A stretch of DNA of 64,000 nt from CAITWD01 sp963842065. Lineage in GTDB: Bacteria > Actinomycetota > Thermoleophilia > Miltoncostaeales > Miltoncostaeaceae. The DNA is taken from contig CAWJEW010000005.1 in NCBI GenBank assembly GCA_963842065.1, positions 1-64,000 on the forward strand. The letters are read 5' to 3'. The translations under genes and the position numbers were made by a program. Positions within the stretch are counted from its first letter, which is position 1. Every line of letters starts with the position of its first letter. Below are positions 19,429-28,643 of this stretch, in pieces. The notes under the pieces are model-generated. The model was not told where the DNA came from and searched no databases. It was given only the letters and a program-made list of their open reading frames with translations.

Positions 19429-19595
19429 TGGCAACAGGGTGGCAACACACCACCCGAGACCAACCGCAAGACGTTAGGGGACGAAACGGCCGAAATTGGC
19501 TTGTCCTGGTCGGTCAGCGCAACGGACCGCAACCAGCCACGAACACCGCGGCGTCCTCGTAATGAAGGGTCCGCGGTTCAAGTCCGCGCGTCGGA
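19429..19595 (+). repeat. att-like repeat with tRNA-Thr 3' half, copy 2
   Basis: Same order of elements as copy 1: TGGCAAC boxes, ACCAACCGCAAGACGTTAGGGG, GAAACGGCCGAAATTGGCTT, CACCGCGGCGTCCTCGTAAT, GAAGGGTCCGCGGTTCAAGT and CCGCGCGTCGG. Both T-stem arms changed together (CCGCG/CGCGG-like), keeping the stem pairable. It closes the relic island on its right side. Confidence 0.65.
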
Positions 19596-19843
19596 CTGAG
19601 AACAGCAGCGCCAAGACGGCAGTTGAGGGCCGGCGGCGCTGACCAGCACCGGGTCCACGCTGGCGACGCGCTCAGCGCTGACACGAGGCTTCCGATACAC
19701 ATTGTCGGGCGTCGATTCCAGGGCCGGCCTCGCCACCGACCGGCCGCCGGCCAGCCACGATCGTGAACCTCCGCGACGCGGCTACCGGCCGTGCGGACCA
19801 CCGGATGGCTGGTCCATGATTGCTCCAGACCGTCGGGCGGACG

Positions 19844-21976
19844 CTACTCGGCGTGCCCGAACGCCCTGATCTCCTCGGCCTCCTCTGCGCTCAGCTCGCG
19901 CGGCTCCTCACCCCGCTCGATCTTCTCACTCTGGACGCGATGACGTATCTCCTCGACGATCTCCGGGTTGGCAAGGGTGGTGGTGTCCCCGACGTCGGTG
20001 AAGTTCGAAATCCCCGCGATCACTCGACGCATGATCTTTCCCGATCGGGTCTTGGGCATGTCCGGGACGATCCAGACGCTCTTCGGTCGCGCGATCTTGC
20101 CGATCTCGCGCTCGATGGCTTTGATCACCTTGGTCTCGATCTCCTCGCTGGGGGCGAGGCCTGGCTTCAGCGAGACGTACATTTCCACGGCCTTCCCGCG
20201 CAACTCGTCCAGAACCGGAACCGCGGCCGCCTCGGAGATCTCGTCCACGGTGAGGGCCGCAGATTCCAGCTCCTTGGTGCCGAGCCGGTGCCCGGCGACG
20301 TTGATCACATCGTCGATCCGACCAAGTATGCGGAAGTACCCGTCGGCCGCCTGGAGCGCCCCGTCGCCGGCCAAGTACGGCCAATCGCGCCAGTCCGTAC
20401 TGTCCTTGTCGGCACAGTACTTCTCGTAGTAGGTCTGTACGAACCGTTCGGGCTGGCCCCAGATGGTCTGAAAGATCCCGGGCCACGGATTGCGGATGCA
20501 GATGTTGCCGGCCCTGCCGCTCCCGATCGGCACTTCCTGTCGCTCTTCGTCGTAGATCACCGGGTAGATGCCGAGGACCGCCGGTCCGCAGCTCCCGGGC
20601 TTCATTGGATGCAGGGCGGGCAGGGTGCTTCCGAGAAAGCCGCCGTTCTCGGTCTGCCACCAGGTGTCGACGATGACAGCTTCCCCCTTGCCGACGACGT
20701 CGTGATACCAGCGCCAGACCTCCGGCTCGATCGGCTCACCCACGGTCGTCATGTGCTTGAAGTGGTAGTCGTACTTCGCGGGCTCGTCGGGGCCGAGCTT
20801 GCGCAGCATCCGAATCGTGGTGGGCGCAGTGTGGAAGATGTTCACCCCCAGGCGCTGCGCGATCCGCCAGAGTCGTCCGGGATCCGGGTAGGTCGGCACC
20901 CCCTCGTACATGACGCTCGTCGTCCCGAGCGACAACGGGCCATAGACGATGTAGGAGTGTCCCGTGATCCACCCGATATCCGCGGCACACCAGTAGGTGT
21001 CCTCTGGATGGATGTCCTGGTAGTACTTGGACGTGCCCGTGACATAGGCGAGATAACCGCCCGTCGAGTGCTGGCACCCCTTCGGTCGCCCGGTCGTCCC
21101 GCTCGTGTACATCAGGAACAGGGGCGCTTCGGCGGGCATCGACACGGGCTCGACCACAGCGCCGAGGTGCTCGCTGATGACCTCGTCGACGAAGAAATCG
21201 CGGCCGTCGACCATCGGGCTCTCCGACAGGTACCGCCCTGGGTGGCGCCGCCAAACCAGCACCTTGTCGACCTCTTGGCCAAGCTTGCGGGCCGCCTCCA
21301 GCGCCTCGTCGGCCTTGACCTTGTGGTCCACCAGGTCGCCGCTGCGGTAGTAGCCGTCCACGGTCACGAGGATGCGACTCCCGGAGTCGGCGATGCGGTC
21401 CCCGCAGGCCGCACCGGAGAACCCCCCGAATACCTCGGAGTGGACGATGCCGAGCCGCGCGCAGGCGAGCATGGCCACCGGCAATTCGGGGATCATCGGC
21501 AGGTGGAAGGTGACCCGGTCGCCGGTCTTGAGCCCGCAGAACCTCCGCAGCAAGGATGCGAACTCGTTTACCCGCCGATACAGCTCCTGGTAGGTGATCG
21601 TTGCGGTTGCTTCCGCCTCGGGCTCAGGGACCCAGATGATCGCCGCCTTGTTGCGCGCGCTCCGAAGGTGGCGGTCGACGCAGTTGAAGCTCGCGTTCAG
21701 ACGACCACCCACGAACCACTTCCAGAAGGGTGGACTGCTCGTGTCAAGCGTCGTGTGCCAATAGGCATCCCAGCTCAGCAGGTCGGCATACTCCTTGAAA
21801 CAATCGGGAAATCGCTCTTCCTTAAACCTCTCGAAGATGTGAGGATCAGCCGCGTTCGCCTGACCGATGAATGCTGGGCGAGGAAAGTAATAACCCTCCT
21901 CGCGCCAGTGGACCGCAATCTGGGCCTCGGATACCTCGGCGGGCTCGGTCGCCCCCAATGGACGCTCAGTCGCCAT
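19844..21976 (-). CDS. acs: acetyl-CoA synthetase
   Basis: This 710-residue AMP-forming ligase makes acetyl-CoA from acetate, ATP and CoA in the cytoplasm. It has the substrate-side block WWQTENGG, the AMP-binding P-loop YTSGTTGRPKG, GEPIEPEVWRWY, the YLAGDGALQAADGYFRILGRIDDVINVAGHR hinge region, and the catalytic lysine in KTRSGKIMRR, the site often inactivated by acetylation. Length is slightly above the usual 650 residues because of N- and C-terminal extensions. GGGAGGGAG lies just upstream of the ATG. The satP-like acetate transporter gene lies 199 bases upstream on the same strand, suggesting one acetate-use unit. Confidence 0.95.
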   Translation of the reverse strand: MATERPLGATEPAEVSEAQIAVHWREEGYYFPRPAFIGQANAADPHIFERFKEERFPDCFKEYADLLSWDAYWHTTLDTSSPPFWKWFVGGRLNASFNCVDRHLRSARNKAAIIWVPEPEAEATATITYQELYRRVNEFASLLRRFCGLKTGDRVTFHLPMIPELPVAMLACARLGIVHSEVFGGFSGAACGDRIADSGSRILVTVDGYYRSGDLVDHKVKADEALEAARKLGQEVDKVLVWRRHPGRYLSESPMVDGRDFFVDEVISEHLGAVVEPVSMPAEAPLFLMYTSGTTGRPKGCQHSTGGYLAYVTGTSKYYQDIHPEDTYWCAADIGWITGHSYIVYGPLSLGTTSVMYEGVPTYPDPGRLWRIAQRLGVNIFHTAPTTIRMLRKLGPDEPAKYDYHFKHMTTVGEPIEPEVWRWYHDVVGKGEAVIVDTWWQTENGGFLGSTLPALHPMKPGSCGPAVLGIYPVIYDEERQEVPIGSGRAGNICIRNPWPGIFQTIWGQPERFVQTYYEKYCADKDSTDWRDWPYLAGDGALQAADGYFRILGRIDDVINVAGHRLGTKELESAALTVDEISEAAAVPVLDELRGKAVEMYVSLKPGLAPSEEIETKVIKAIEREIGKIARPKSVWIVPDMPKTRSGKIMRRVIAGISNFTDVGDTTTLANPEIVEEIRHRVQSEKIERGEEPRELSAEEAEEIRAFGHAE

Positions 21977-22175
21977 CGTCTCCCTCCCGTTTCAACGACA
22001 CCGACGCGTGATGGTCGGTGGTCTTGTCGATCGTGGCTTGCTCCCAACGCAATGCGGGGCGCAGAGGCAGACCTGGGTGCACCGTCGATGACAGACATGC
22101 GCGGCCGGCCGTCTCCCGTCCTTTGTGTCATGGGGTCTTAGGCGCAACCCGTGATTTCCCATTCGCTCGAACACG

Positions 22176-22820
22176 TCAGCGCGGCGCTAACGGGACTGTC
22201 GGCAGTATCGACTTCTTGTATGTCGTGTTCAGCACACCGGCGAACGAGGCATACCACGCCGCGGCAGCGGTCGCGATCCCGACATATCCACCCCACTTGG
22301 TGAAATTCATGTCTGATTGAAACACACCGATCGTGAGTAGCACGAATGTGACCGCCGGCAGCACGAACACAAGCAGTACTGCGCCAGTCACTCGAAGCGA
22401 GGCCACGGTCACGTACGCGGTGAAGATCGTACAGCCCAACACAAACACGCCGACGGCGACCTGCACGTCGGTTGATGTAACGCCCGGCAACACGAATTTG
22501 ATGAAGACGTAATAGGAGATCCAGAAGGCGCCGTACGAGGAGAACGCCGGCGCGCCAACGGTGTTCTTCCGGACGAACTCCCACATTCCGGCCAAGAACT
22601 GGGGCCCACCTCCATAGACCAATGCCAGCGCACGAGCAGCGCTTGCTCCTGGGCCCCAGACATTGGCGTTCCCAACGCTGCGTGCGAACGTCGTCATGGC
22701 GAATCCGGCCAGTCCTAGTACCGCCGGATCCGCAACGTGGTGGACCGCTGCCGCAATCCTGGTATCGCCCTGTGGTGCTTCCTGCGCTTCTCGGGGATGC
22801 GTTGCCAGTATGTCGCCCAC
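22176..22820 (-). CDS. satP: GPR1/FUN34/YaaH (SatP) family acetate transporter
   Basis: A 214-residue membrane protein with six hydrophobic segments. It has the family's N-terminal helix ADPAVLGLAGFAMTTF, the YGGGPQFLAGMWEF motif and FWISYYVF, which line the acetate/succinate channel in SatP structures. It should bring acetate into the cell for the neighbouring synthetase. GTG at 22820 is preferred over the TTG two codons earlier because AGGGA then stands six bases upstream instead of touching the start codon. Confidence 0.85.
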   Translation of the reverse strand: MGDILATHPREAQEAPQGDTRIAAAVHHVADPAVLGLAGFAMTTFARSVGNANVWGPGASAARALALVYGGGPQFLAGMWEFVRKNTVGAPAFSSYGAFWISYYVFIKFVLPGVTSTDVQVAVGVFVLGCTIFTAYVTVASLRVTGAVLLVFVLPAVTFVLLTIGVFQSDMNFTKWGGYVGIATAAAAWYASFAGVLNTTYKKSILPTVPLAPR

Positions 22821-23979
22821 TTGCAATCCCTAATTAGTGTCATGCGTCTCGTAGTACCCGCCCAGATCGTCGGCTAACCCCCAGAATCTGCATGCGGGTC
22901 GCGTCGACCAACGAGGCAGACGATGGCAACGCCTGGGACGATGGGCCACGCCCAAGGGCCGTGCGATCTCCTGGGAGCGCCGCCTACAGGACATGGGACA
23001 TCTCCGCACCGATGACCGCATCATCGGCGTTCAGATGGTCCGGTTGGCAGGGATGACGAAGCGCTACCGAGGTATTTTCGTCGTCCATGGCGACCATCGG
23101 ACCCATCATCGTCCCCTTTGATGAGCAGGACCGGCACAAACCGTCTGCGCAGCCTCTGTCACAAGGCGCGATCTGACGAGTGCTGCGGTAACGGTGAGCG
23201 TTTGCCGGCGGCGCCGCGTTCGACTCGGCCGGGCGGGGCTTCCCCCGCGCCGGCCTCGACGACCCGTTCCCCTGCGACTGGTGCCGAGCGGGCGGCATGG
23301 TGATATTCGTCGCCTACGACGGGTTCGACCTCATCGCCAACGCCGCTGAGCACGTGCGCGATCCCTGAGCCTGGATCACGTGCGCAGCGCGGATTCCCAC
23401 GTCCTCGCCGAGGCCGCCCGCCGGGGCTCGGGGGGTGGATTCGTCCCGGTGGCGATTGCGGCACCGCTCTCCACAAGGTCGGCCATCAACGCGACCCTCT
23501 ATGGCACTGCCCGACCGTCCTGGTCCATCGCAAGATCCGGAGGGCTTGCGGACTGGCCCCCGGCCGCGCCCGAATGGACCCCGTCACCGGGCGTGAATGG
23601 GCCCTGGATCGAGCAGTTGGCACCCTGGAGTCGATAGATCGAGCCGTTAGCTCGCCCGGTGGCGGGGGTCAACAAGCGACCGAGGCGTTCGCGGCGAGTC
23701 GAGGCGACGTCGGCCGCGCGAGACCGACCAGCCTCCCTACCCCACAGTTGCCAGCGTTCCTTGGCGTGCCCTATGTCGAGTGTCGTCCCGGGATCCGCTC
23801 ACGACCATGGTCGTCGCGATCCGACAGCCACGCGCGCTCGACGCAACGGCCGGGTGCGCCTCGACAGCTCTTGAGCTCGCTAGCATCACCTCGGACCTCA
23901 CGGGTTCGATTCAAAGCTCCCCGCCCTCCCGCGGGACGAACAAGGCAGGATCGCCACGCCACCCACTCGACTCCAGGAA
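22821..23979. other. long intergenic region with gene remnants
   Basis: No intact gene. A permease remnant lies at 23198-23368. Around 23575-23600 a GTCACCGGGCGTGAATGGGC string resembles the dispersed CACCGGGTG repeat family. The rest, including 22840-23190 and 23640-23979, shows no protein-like frame. Confidence 0.4.
23198..23368 (+). pseudogene. fragment of an APC-family amino acid permease
   Basis: A 56-codon stretch between two stops reads AGGMVIFVAYDGFDLIANAA followed by EHVRDP, the sixth-helix signature of amino acid permeases (normally FVAYEGFELIANAAEDVRDP or similar). The preceding residues (FDSAGRGFPRAGLDDPFPCDW) are compatible with the loop before that helix. Nothing of the other eleven helices was recognised. 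It differs from the intact permease at 7148, so it is not a piece of that gene. Confidence 0.5.
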
Positions 23980-25392
23980 GTGCGGGTCCAAGCGTTCGAT
24001 GTTGCGCGACTGGCACCCCTTGTCGGCGCCGACCGGCTGTCCTCGCTCAAACAAGTCGCCGAGGGTGCCCGGGCTGCTCTGGCCGGGCGTTCGTTCATCC
24101 ACGTCAACTCGACCGCGGCCGGGGGAGGGGTCGCAGAGATGCTCGTGCCGCTCCTGGCCTACAAACGCGGGCTGGGAATTGACGCCCGATGGCTTGTGAT
24201 TCAGGGCGACCGGACCTTCTTCGAGATCACCAAGCGAATCCACAACGGGATCCACGGGGCCCCCGGCGACGGTGGCCCGCTTGGAGCGCAGGAGCATCGG
24301 CACTATGAGCGGGTGCTGCGCGAGAACGCGAGCGAGCTCCTGACGCTCGTGCGTGCCGGAGACGTCGTGGTGCTCCACGACCCCCAGCCCGCGGGCCTTG
24401 CGGGCGTGCTCGCCGATGCAGGTGCACACGTCATCTGGCGCTGTCATATCGGGTGCGATGCCCCGAATGGGTGGACCCGTCGCGCCTGGGGCTTCCTCCG
24501 CACCTACCTCGACGGGGTTGAGAGCTACGTCGTCTCGCGCGCCTCATTCGCACCTCCGTGGATGGACCCGGCACGGGTCTCCGTCATCCCGCCGTCGATC
24601 GACGCGTTCTCGGCCAAGAACCAGCCGATGTCACGCCGGACCGTGCTCATGGCGTTGGGGTATGTGGGACTCCTCGGAGGTGGCGGGAGGGCGCCGGATC
24701 TGCCCTTTACCCGCCATGACGGGTCGCCGGGTCGCATCAACCGACACGCAGACATCCTGCAGACAGGCCCTCCGCCACCGCCGGAGGCCCCGCTGGTGGT
24801 CCAGGTGTCGCGCTGGGATCGCTTGAAGGACATGGCAGGCGTGATGACCGGATTTGCCGACAACGTTGATCCTGGGCTTGGAGCGCACTTGGTGCTGGCC
24901 GGACCCGCGATCACCGGCGTGGCCGATGATCCCGAGGCGAGCGAGGTCCTCAACGAGTGCATCGTCCAATGGCGCCAGCTGACCCACTCCGAGCGCACCA
25001 GAGTCCACTTGGCGTGCTTGCCGGTGGCCGATCAGGATGAGAACGGCGCAATCGTCAATGCGCTCCAGCGGCACGCACGCGTGGTCGTGCAGAAGAGCCT
25101 TGCGGAGGGGTTCGGCCTCACGGTCACCGAGGCGATGTGGAAGGGCCGGCCGATCGTCGCAAGCGCCGTTGGGGGGATCGTCGATCAGATCCGCCATCGG
25201 GAACACGGGCTCTTGGTTGATGACCCGACCGACCTCGCCGCATTCGGAGACGCGGTCGCCTCGCTGCTTCGGGATCCATCCGAGGCCGAGCGGCTGGGGC
25301 GCAACGCCCGGGGGCGCGCCATCAGCCAGTACCTCGGCGACCGGCACCTGGCGCAGTACGGGCAGTTGTTGGCGGGGCTGCACGTACCCTGA
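23980..25392 (+). CDS. GT4 glycosyltransferase, trehalose-synthase (TreT)-like
   Basis: The 470-residue protein resembles trehalose glycosyltransferring synthases, which join NDP-glucose and glucose. Seen are FIHVNSTAAGGGVAEML near the N-terminus (glycine-rich acceptor loop), RCHIGCDAPN, IPPSIDAFSAKN, VVQVSRWDRLKDMAGV and the donor-site block LAEGFGLTVTEAMWKGRPIV with its conserved Glu. Nearly all GT4 landmarks are intact. The start is uncertain: GTG at 23980 has AGGA too close, and the coding look extends about ten codons upstream without a start codon. An inserted-looking Pro/Gly-rich linker lies near residues 225-265. Confidence 0.8.
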   Translation: MRVQAFDVARLAPLVGADRLSSLKQVAEGARAALAGRSFIHVNSTAAGGGVAEMLVPLLAYKRGLGIDARWLVIQGDRTFFEITKRIHNGIHGAPGDGGPLGAQEHRHYERVLRENASELLTLVRAGDVVVLHDPQPAGLAGVLADAGAHVIWRCHIGCDAPNGWTRRAWGFLRTYLDGVESYVVSRASFAPPWMDPARVSVIPPSIDAFSAKNQPMSRRTVLMALGYVGLLGGGGRAPDLPFTRHDGSPGRINRHADILQTGPPPPPEAPLVVQVSRWDRLKDMAGVMTGFADNVDPGLGAHLVLAGPAITGVADDPEASEVLNECIVQWRQLTHSERTRVHLACLPVADQDENGAIVNALQRHARVVVQKSLAEGFGLTVTEAMWKGRPIVASAVGGIVDQIRHREHGLLVDDPTDLAAFGDAVASLLRDPSEAERLGRNARGRAISQYLGDRHLAQYGQLLAGLHVP

Positions 25393-25599
25393 GGGCAGTG
25401 CTGCCGTCACGCCCCCCCGGCTGCCATCGCTGCGCGAGGCTCCCGCAACGTTGAACACGCGGCTACACCACTGATGCCGATGACGGTTGCCGACGCTGCC
25501 ATGACCTCGTCACCATGCGGACCGGGCCCGGGCATCTCTTGGTCGTGCGGAGCGACCTCGTGGAGCCCGTCGTCCTTGGACCACAACTCGGCGGTGGAC

Positions 25600-25749
25600 G
25601 CGCACCTTCAGTCGCCCGTCCGACAGTTCGTGGCGATGGTTCACCTCGGTCAGCAGCCATACGTCGCAGTCCTGGCCCGCGAGCACCGCCGTCTGGGCAG
25701 GCCCGCGCCGTCCCTCCATGTTCCCTGTGCCGATCCGCAGCGTGGGCAT
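25600..25749 (-). pseudogene. fragment of an endonuclease/exonuclease/phosphatase-family gene
   Basis: From an ATG at 25749 the minus strand reads LRIGTGNMEGRR then AGQDCDVWLLTEVNHRHEL. This is the N-terminal signature of the EEP nuclease fold (normally LRIATWNMEG...DADVWLLTEV, with the metal-binding Asn and Glu). The similarity stops after about 50 residues and is not picked up clearly in other frames. The conserved Trp before Asn is Gly here. Confidence 0.45.
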
Positions 25750-25810
25750 CCGTCCAGAACCACCTGCCCTGACGTCAGCTAGTGCCACAACTATGGCTGG
25801 CCGCAGGCCA

Positions 25811-25842
25811 GACCCGTCACCGGGCGTGATGAGGTCATCGGT
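25811..25842 (+). repeat. CACCGGGTG-TGATCAGGTCA family repeat, copy
   Basis: GACCCGTCACCGGGCGTGAT then GAGGTCATCGG is a close relative of the copies at 40940, 44199 and 59360. It lies in the gap between the EEP remnant and the SIMPL-domain gene. Confidence 0.45.
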
Positions 25843-26008
25843 CTGGTGCTGCCGATAAGGATTCGGCGGACGTCGTCCGCGCCGACTGCGACACCACAGC
25901 CGAAGCGCCGGTGCCTCACGCGCGATCACCAACGCGCCGCGTGCCATGGCGCCGCTACGGGCTCACCCCCGATCCGGCACGACTTCGCCTGTCGGTAGCA
26001 TCGCCCGC

Positions 26009-26860
26009 ATGTCTTCTCCCACGCTGTTCATCGTCGGAACCGCCGAGCGCGAGGTGATGCCGGATCGCTTTGTCATCAGCGTCGCGATCACGTCCATTCT
26101 CTGTGACACCCCGCAGCGTGCCTCGCTGAGTGCGCGGATGCACGTGCGCGCATGCGCGACGATCTCTCCGCCGCACTTCCGGACATCACGATCCGCGATG
26201 CCACGATCACCACGCGCGAGGAGACCAAGCGAGTCAAGATCACAACGCCGCGCGACTCGAGTGAGTCGGTGCCGCAACCCGGTGCGCGCGGCTCACACGC
26301 CGAGTGCGAGCGGATGGGAGACCGAGTACCGGTACGAGACCCTCGGCTACCGCGGGTACTGCACCGTGACCATCTACGCGGATGCCGCGCGGGCGGCCGC
26401 GGTCCTCGCACAGGCCGCCATGCACCCTGACGCGTACCAGACGCGCCACACGTTCGAAATCTCACGCGAGCTCGAACGCAGCACCAAACACGAACTCGAG
26501 GTAGCCGCGATCCACGATGCCCTGGCACGTGCGAGCGACCTTGCGGCAGCCGCCGGACATACAGTCACGGGGCTGATGTCGATCGGCGAAATCGCACCGG
26601 CATCGATCGCGAGCTCCCAGGATGACGATGGCGTAGCCTACTCGGCCATGTCTACGCCCGCGTTGGATGCAAGGGATGTCGAGGAGGCGCTCACGGAACT
26701 GCGGCCCGAGCCCCGACTACTCTCAGCGACCTCGCCGGTCCGCGTCACGATCGGGCCCGCGTACGAGGATGCCGAATGCCTAGCGGCGCCGCGAACTCGT
26801 GCCAAGACCGGGTACCGGCGGCCTGTCCCCTTCGGTCTACGCTTGATGCATATCGATTGA
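26009..26860 (+). pseudogene. SIMPL-domain (DUF541-like) protein gene with two frameshifts
   Basis: The ends share one frame and the middle another. From ATG 26009: LFIVGTAEREVMPDRFVISV; then, two frames over, about 26140-26310: DDLSAALPDITIRDATITTR followed by EETKRVKITTPRDSS; then back in the first frame: GYRGYCTVTIYADAARAAAV and ALARASDLAAAAGHTVTGL. Together these make a normal SIMPL domain, a family of mostly exported or cytoplasmic proteins of uncertain function. The shifts lie near 26110-26150 and 26290-26325 and compensate each other. No signal peptide. TAGCAT eight bases before the ATG could be a -10 of a leaderless transcript. Sequencing indels are a serious alternative to real decay. 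Confidence 0.65.
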
Positions 26861-26903
26861 GGCAGACGATCGGCCCGTGCCAACACCGGGTGGAGACGAC
26901 CTG

Positions 26904-27638
26904 ATGCACGCCGGCGACGCAGAGTCGTGGTCGATGCGCGAGTTGCTCGGCTTCGACCTCGAGACCACTCACACCGACCCGCACACGGCGCGGCCGGTGT
27001 CGTTTGCCTTCGTGCGAACGACGGCCGATGAGGTGATCTCGGCCAAACGGCAGCTCGTGAACCCCGGCATCCGGATCCCCGGAGGGGCCAGCGCGGTCCA
27101 CGGGATCACGAATCGGATCATCAGGGAGCAAGGAGGCTGGCCACTGGCCGACGCGGTCACCGAGATCCGCTCGACACTGCTGAAGAGCGCAGCGGATGGG
27201 GTGCCGGTCGTCGGGATGAACATCGCCTATGACCTGACGATCGTGGACACGCTCGCGCGCCAACTCGATGGAACTGGGCTCGTCGAGTCCGGCTGGGATG
27301 GCCCGGTCGTCGACGTGCTGGTGATCGACCGGGGGCTGGACACCTACCGCAGAGGGCCGCGCACGCTGAGCGCACTGGCCCAGACCTACGAGGTTCCCAT
27401 CACCACAAGCCACGACGCGTACGCCGATGCCCTTGCCAGCATCGACGTCTTCCGCGCGATCGTCCGACGCTTTCCCGATGAGTTCGCCGACCTCGATGCG
27501 GAGGCGCTCCACCGCGCACAGGTCGGCTGGCATCGGGAGTGGGCCGAGAACTACAGCACGTGGCGCGTGAGCCAGGGCCGCCAACCGCTTGCCGATGCGC
27601 AGTTCGCCTGGCCGCTTGATACGTCGGAAATCGACTAG
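26904..27638 (+). CDS. DnaQ-like 3'-5' exonuclease
   Basis: A 244-residue DEDDh exonuclease. ExoI is GFDLETT with the metal ligands Asp18 and Glu20, ExoII is VVGMNIAYDLTIVDTL, and ExoIII is TSHDAYADALASIDVF with His and Asp. Members of this group resemble the polymerase III epsilon subunit and act in proofreading, RNA maturation or nucleotide-pool repair; this one lacks a polymerase-binding tail that would identify it. The ATG at 26904 was chosen because GGTGGAG lies eight bases before it; an in-frame GTG at 26877 has no ribosome site. Confidence 0.85.
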   Translation: MHAGDAESWSMRELLGFDLETTHTDPHTARPVSFAFVRTTADEVISAKRQLVNPGIRIPGGASAVHGITNRIIREQGGWPLADAVTEIRSTLLKSAADGVPVVGMNIAYDLTIVDTLARQLDGTGLVESGWDGPVVDVLVIDRGLDTYRRGPRTLSALAQTYEVPITTSHDAYADALASIDVFRAIVRRFPDEFADLDAEALHRAQVGWHREWAENYSTWRVSQGRQPLADAQFAWPLDTSEID

Positions 27639-28013
27639 CCAACGCCTGCCTGGTTGGCGTTCCGGATACCGACCCGATGCGCGCCGGCTGACCAGCTGCT
27701 GAGCCCAGGATTAGACGTGCGCGGACGCTGGGGCGACATGCGCTGCGAGTGCACCGCAGGCGACCGCCGCACGCCAGGCCGCTCCCGCTCGCCGCACCGG
27801 TCATGAGCGCGCTTACGGCCCGCGAGATCGCCATGGACGGTCGTCGGCCGGTCGTCGTCATCAATCGGGCATCGCACGCGGCGCGAACGCGACCGCGATC
27901 CGCCCTGGCCTCGAGGACGCCCCATGGGGATCCGGGACCGGTGGGCCGCCACAGCGGCCTGCCCTTCGAATGTCGAGTATCGCGCGGCCGGCCACGGTGC
28001 GAGCACCGGCGGC
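27639..28013. other. intergenic, possible terminator at its left end
   Basis: Right after the exonuclease stop, CCAACGCC and GGTTGGCGTT can pair in two overlapping ways (27638-27662) and may end transcription. No other feature was recognised. Confidence 0.35.
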
Positions 28014-28467
28014 ATGCATCTCGGCCACCGGCGACGAACCTGGCACGGCGCAGCCCTCGCGCTGGTCGTGTGCGCCGTGGCCGGCGCAGGGGTGGCATGG
28101 GCATCGGCGGCGGCGTCCCCGCGGCTGTTATCCGACGCCGACAACGGGCACACGGTGACGGTGAGCGTCGGCACGACGCTGCGGCTGGTGCTGCGCTCCA
28201 CCTACTGGAGGATGGGCGGCAGCAGCGCACCGTCGGTGGTGGCGGTCTCCGGATCCCCCAGATACGCATCCCCATCCGGGCGGCATTGCCGGACGCGGCA
28301 ACGGGACCGTCACCGAGACGTTCAGGGCGCTTCGCCGGGGACGGGCAAGGCTGTCCGCATCGCGCTTCGCGTGCGGCGAGGCGCCGCGCTGCACACCGTC
28401 CTGGGGATCGTTTTCCGTCGTGGTCGTGGTGAGCGCACAACCACGCCACTCGCTCGGCACGTCATGA
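28014..28467 (+). pseudogene. small secreted protein gene with one frameshift
   Basis: From ATG 28014 the protein has a signal peptide (GAALALVVCAVAGAGVAWA) and then DADNGHTVTVSVGTTLRLVL, a beta-rich start seen in small exported proteins with an inhibitor-I42-like fold. At about 28270-28295 the coding frame changes; the new frame gives GNGTVTETFRALRRGRARLS, then FACGEAPRCTPSWGSFSVVV and a stop at 28467. Total length is 454 bases, one more than a multiple of three, so a single indel explains it. Fold assignment is tentative. Confidence 0.55.
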
Positions 28468-28643
28468 GTCCAACCTGGCTTGCGTCAGTGCCCGCAGGTC
28501 TCACGCCGACGGATCGGACTGGCCTTCCATAACATGATGGGCGTCGATCGTCGAGCGTGACGAGCGACTCCAAGGCCGGTGATAGACGCCGTACCCAGCA
28601 TGGCGCCCCACGGATACCCAACCAACGCGCCCGGGCGCTCCCG

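Noticed and set aside
19820..22141. A 773-codon open frame on the plus strand
   Set aside because: It is antisense to the acetyl-CoA synthetase gene along its whole length and shows no family motifs; long antisense frames are expected in high-GC DNA.
25510..25947. A whole minus-strand gene of 146 codons
   Set aside because: Its first part is encoded by the dispersed repeat (peptide DDLITPG, which reappears wherever that repeat occurs), and only the middle ~50 codons resemble a family.
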